In this document: piece after piece, positions 5,266-7,522 of the stretch
How positions within the stretch are numbered: the stretch's first letter is position 1
Layout: each line of letters starts with the position of its first letter
Origin: Actinosomnolentus pattersoniae (SeqCode)
GTDB taxonomy: Bacteria; Actinomycetota; UBA4738
Direction: 5' to 3'
NCBI GenBank assembly: GCA_013817655.1
Contig: JACDCJ010000095.1
Span: forward strand, 1-7,522
DNA: 7,522 nucleotides
The notes under the pieces: model-generated
Told to the model about the DNA's origin: nothing
Seen by the model: only the letters and a program-made list of their open reading frames with translations
Databases searched by the model: none
Made by a program: the position numbers and the translations under genes

Positions 5266-6144
5266 TCACCATCGCGCGCCCGGATGCGCGCGGAACAGCC
5301 CGGTCATCTCCTCCCACAGTGGCAGGAAATCCTCCGAGTGACGGCCGAACCGCCCACCGGCCCCGGAGAACCCACCCTCGTGGACCCACCGGCCATCTCG
5401 CCGCGCTACCCCGGGCGCGGAGAACGCCTCCTCCTCCCCTTCCATCTCGCCCGACGAGGTGGGTACCATCTCCCCGCTCGAGGACGCGTGGCGTTCGAGG
5501 ACGAAGTCCAGCGACGCCGCCTCCAGTTCCTCGCCGATCGCTCCCAGCCATTCGCTCAGAAGGTCGGCGGTGGGGCGCGGCAGTATGCGATCCGCCACGA
5601 GACCTTCCTCATCGGGGAGCGGCTCGAAGAGAGCGACGGCTTCTCCGATGCTCGCGCTCAGACCGTCGGCGAGGCGCTGGCGGCCCGTGACCGGCCCGGC
5701 GCTCAAGCGCTCGAACCAGGCGCGGCCGTGATCCAGGTGATACCGCTCCTCCATCTGCATGACCTTCACGAGGTCCCCGAGCTCCGTCCACGATGAGGCC
5801 GTCAGGGCCTCCAGCCGCACCGCGTCGGCGGTGTCGTAGAGGAACTGGCGGGCGATGGAGTAGCCCCAGTCCCCGTTCGGCCGCTCGCAGAGCCACGAGC
5901 TGCGGTACTCGCCTGGGCCCCGGCCGAGGGCCATCTCGTCGGGCGTTCGGCCGGTTAGCGGCTCCGCCAGCTCGTAGAGCAACCGGGCGTGGGCGATCTC
6001 GTCCTGGGCGATCGATGAGAAAGCGAGGTCCTCCTCGATGTGCGGCGCCCACCCCGTCCACTCGGAATGGCGATGGCCCATGACCAGCTCGTCGTCGGCG
6101 ATCGAGAGCAGCAGGCCGACTCGGGGATCCTCCGGCGCCGTCAT
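5266..6144 (-). CDS. paaC: Phenylacetyl-CoA 1,2-epoxidase subunit PaaC (PaaI)
   Basis: PaaC is the ferritin-like structural partner of PaaA in the cytoplasmic ring 1,2-phenylacetyl-CoA epoxidase. It has 292 residues, against about 248 in E. coli. The start is the ATG at 6144, overlapping the paaB stop as ATGA. Diagnostic parts are ADDELVMGHRHSEWTG (16-31), PHIEEDLAFSSIAQDEIAHAR (34-54), NGDWGYSIARQFLYD (90-104), EERYHLDHG (132-140) and the C-terminal GGRFGRHSEDF...HPGARW (263-292). E49/H52 and E133/H136 form two EXXH motifs, with D104 between; the E. coli protein (from memory) has LDLLGQA and EARYH at these places and carries no iron. The extra length is an acidic, flexible insert at about 220-256 with a repeated SSGEM (222-226 and 230-234). 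The two EXXH motifs could suggest another PaaA-like diiron subunit, but the N- and C-terminal motifs and gene order favour PaaC. Confidence 0.93.
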   Translation of the reverse strand: MTAPEDPRVGLLLSIADDELVMGHRHSEWTGWAPHIEEDLAFSSIAQDEIAHARLLYELAEPLTGRTPDEMALGRGPGEYRSSWLCERPNGDWGYSIARQFLYDTADAVRLEALTASSWTELGDLVKVMQMEERYHLDHGRAWFERLSAGPVTGRQRLADGLSASIGEAVALFEPLPDEEGLVADRILPRPTADLLSEWLGAIGEELEAASLDFVLERHASSSGEMVPTSSGEMEGEEEAFSAPGVARRDGRWVHEGGFSGAGGRFGRHSEDFLPLWEEMTGLFRAHPGARW

Positions 6145-6587
6145 CCCGCGGTTCCCTGAGCGGCCAGATCCTCGGGACTCAGGTCCGCGCCCGAGGGCAG
6201 ACCCCCGTCCTCCGTGCCGTGCGACTCGGCCTGCTCGCGGGCGAGGGCACGTGCGCGTCCGGGAGAGGGGCGGGGACGGTCGACGACGAGTCCGCGTCCG
6301 GCCATCTCCTCGCTCACCCGCCTGTGCTTCGCGCCGACGCCCGTATAGCCCTCCTGGCGGCGGTACGAACGGTCGGTGATGCCGCCGATCAGCTCGGCCC
6401 CGTATGAGCCGACGTGTAGCTCGGTCGACCCGCGCCGGCGAACGGCGTAGGCGACGCCCTCCTTGTGGCGGAAGTGGGTCTCGCGGGCGAGCAGAAGGGC
6501 CATTTCGGCGTCGGGCGCCTTGACGCCGCCCACGGCCGTGAACTCATCGTTGTCGGACCGTTTGCCCAGGACGTCCCAGACGAACAT
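6141..6587 (-). CDS. paaB: Phenylacetyl-CoA epoxidase subunit PaaB, with long C-terminal tail
   Basis: PaaB is a small subunit that bridges PaaA-PaaC pairs in the epoxidase complex. It has 148 residues; E. coli PaaB is about 95. The core is residues 1 to about 91: FVWDVLGKRSDNDEF, then GGVKAPDAEMALLLARETHF (20-39) and KEGVAYAVRRRG (42-53), corresponding to the GSLHAADERMALENAR and SIWVV regions of ordinary PaaB. The tail from about 92 to 148 is rich in Arg, Pro, Gly, Glu and Ala and looks disordered. The N-terminal part is also divergent (no classical WPLYEVFVR). The start at 6587 is 12 nt after the paaA stop, with only a weak GGGCGG-like site. The stop overlaps the paaC ATG as ATGA. Assignment rests mainly on the central motif and its position between paaA and paaC. 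Confidence 0.88.
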   Translation of the reverse strand: MFVWDVLGKRSDNDEFTAVGGVKAPDAEMALLLARETHFRHKEGVAYAVRRRGSTELHVGSYGAELIGGITDRSYRRQEGYTGVGAKHRRVSEEMAGRGLVVDRPRPSPGRARALAREQAESHGTEDGGLPSGADLSPEDLAAQGTAG

Positions 6588-6599
6588 GCCGCCCGCGGC

Positions 6600-7514
6600 T
6601 CAGACGCCGGCGGGGATTCCGGCGAAGGCCTCCCGGATCCAGGCGTGAGTATCCCAGACCGCCTTCCGGCGGTCGAGGCGCACCCTAGTCATCGGCCCGT
6701 CGCCCCTCACGACCCGCCAGAACTCGTCCCAGTCCGGCTGGGACCAGATCCACTCTCCCCGGTCGTCATCGTAACGGAGCTCCGTGTCGGGCACCGAGAC
6801 GCCGACGTCCCACAGCTTGGGGACGTAGGTGGTGAAGAACTCCTGACGGAGATCCTCGTTCGAGCGCGTCTTGATCCGCCAGTAGAGCAGGATGTCCTTA
6901 GCCGGGTTCGAGGGGGGTCCGTAGAAGTGCATTATCGGCTGCCACCAACGGTTCACCGCGTCCTGGAACAGGTCGCGCTGCGCCTCACTCCCGGAGACGA
7001 GCTCGAGGGCCAGGTCCTCGCCGTGCCGGAGGTGGAGCGACTCCTCGGCGCAGATCCGCTTCATCGCCCGCACGTAGGGGGCGTAAGAGGACTCGAGGAG
7101 GGCCCGCTGCGTCACCAGGGCTGCCCCGTCGATGAGCCAGCCGATGACCGCCACGTCGCCCCAGGTCTCGGCCGGATAGTGGAAGACGTTGTGGAACTTC
7201 GTTCGGCCGTTCACGAGGTCGTCGAACATGGCCTCACGGCTCTTGCCAAGATCCTCGGCCACCCGGTACAGGATCTGGCCGTGACCCACCTCGTCCTGGA
7301 CCTTCGCCGTGAGCGAGAGTTTCCGCTTGAGGGTCGGCGCGCGGGGGATCCACGTTCCCTCCGGAAGCGCGCCCATCACCTCGGAGTTCGCGTGCATCTC
7401 GATGAACTTCAGAGCGGCGAGGCGGTACTCGTCGGGCATCCAGTCGCCGGCCTCCACCTTCACACCGGCGTCGATGGCGGCCTTGAACTCGGCGACCCGC
7501 TCGTCGTACGTCAT
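6600..7514 (-). CDS. paaA: Phenylacetyl-CoA 1,2-epoxidase catalytic subunit PaaA
   Basis: PaaA carries the diiron centre that inserts one O2 atom across the ring of phenylacetyl-CoA to give the 1,2-epoxide, the first ring-attacking step of aerobic phenylacetate breakdown. It has 304 residues, close to E. coli PaaA (309), and matches it from end to end: DWMPDEYR (24-31), ALPEGTWIPRAPTLKRK (49-65), AKVQDEVGHG (70-79), GVAVIGWLIDGAA-like DVAVIGWLIDGAA (120-132) and CAEESLHLRHGE (155-166). Likely iron ligands are E45, E75, H78, D129, E158 and H161 (by homology). The ATG at 7514 gives MTYDER, aligning with the E. coli MTQEER start. Only eight bases precede it in the window, so the promoter and ribosome-binding site lie outside and the start is not proved. 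It is the first visible gene of paaABCD. Confidence 0.96.
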   Translation of the reverse strand: MTYDERVAEFKAAIDAGVKVEAGDWMPDEYRLAALKFIEMHANSEVMGALPEGTWIPRAPTLKRKLSLTAKVQDEVGHGQILYRVAEDLGKSREAMFDDLVNGRTKFHNVFHYPAETWGDVAVIGWLIDGAALVTQRALLESSYAPYVRAMKRICAEESLHLRHGEDLALELVSGSEAQRDLFQDAVNRWWQPIMHFYGPPSNPAKDILLYWRIKTRSNEDLRQEFFTTYVPKLWDVGVSVPDTELRYDDDRGEWIWSQPDWDEFWRVVRGDGPMTRVRLDRRKAVWDTHAWIREAFAGIPAGV

Positions 7515-7522
7515 GCCTGGTT

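Noticed and set aside
4289..5341. Plus-strand open frame of 350 codons across the NTF2-like gene and paaD
   Set aside because: It spans two real genes in the wrong frame and shows no domain; the composition is Arg/Gly-rich as expected of a shadow frame.
5273..5551. 281-residue form of PaaD
   Set aside because: The added N-terminus is low-complexity Gly/Arg-rich sequence antiparallel in character to nothing known and lies within paaC in another frame; PaaD homologues begin just before the DUF59 domain.
1..7522. tRNA, rRNA, CRISPR, insertion sequence, phage or toxin-antitoxin content
   Set aside because: No cloverleaf, spaced repeats, transposase motif, inverted terminal repeats or small toxin-like gene pair was seen; every stretch over 300 bases is covered by a normal gene.

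Overview
The window is GC-rich bacterial DNA (by eye about two thirds G+C) with tightly packed genes, many 1 to 7 nt overlaps and strongly G/C-ending codons. Two lipoproteins with long Asp/Gly or Ser/Pro/Ala linkers, GTG starts, and a paa operon suggest a high-GC Gram-positive bacterium, possibly a deep-branching Actinomycetota (an inference; no rRNA or other marker is present). There are ten protein genes, nine on the minus strand and one on the plus strand. I see no tRNA, rRNA, CRISPR array, insertion sequence or attachment site.

From the left edge to about 3377, read right to left, lies an osmoprotectant (glycine betaine/choline/carnitine-type) ABC importer of the OpuB/OpuC or ProVWX kind. 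Its order is ATPase with a C-terminal CBS region, permease, permease, then a substrate-binding lipoprotein cut by the window edge. The ATPase/permease and permease/permease junctions are GTGA and TGATG overlaps, so translation is probably coupled. A 70-nt gap before the lipoprotein can form two mutually exclusive short hairpins, one of which would cover its ribosome-binding site.

Just upstream of the importer (3452-4219, same strand) is an M15/VanY-like zinc peptidase lipoprotein, which probably acts on cell-wall peptides. It may be co-transcribed with the importer. A 100-nt divergent spacer separates it from a small plus-strand SnoaL/NTF2-like gene (4320-4709) that looks leaderless.

The right part (4706-7514, minus strand) is paaABCD: the phenylacetyl-CoA 1,2-epoxidase catalytic subunit PaaA, PaaB, the structural subunit PaaC, and the PaaD maturation factor. 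Together these open the aerobic phenylacetate pathway by epoxidising the ring of phenylacetyl-CoA. The usual fifth gene, the reductase paaE, is absent: paaD runs straight into the convergent NTF2-like gene, and one CTAG supplies the stop codon on both strands. PaaB carries an unusual C-terminal tail, and PaaC retains EXXH motifs that the E. coli protein lacks. No wholly new system is evident. The most interesting points are these paa variations and the compact junctions.
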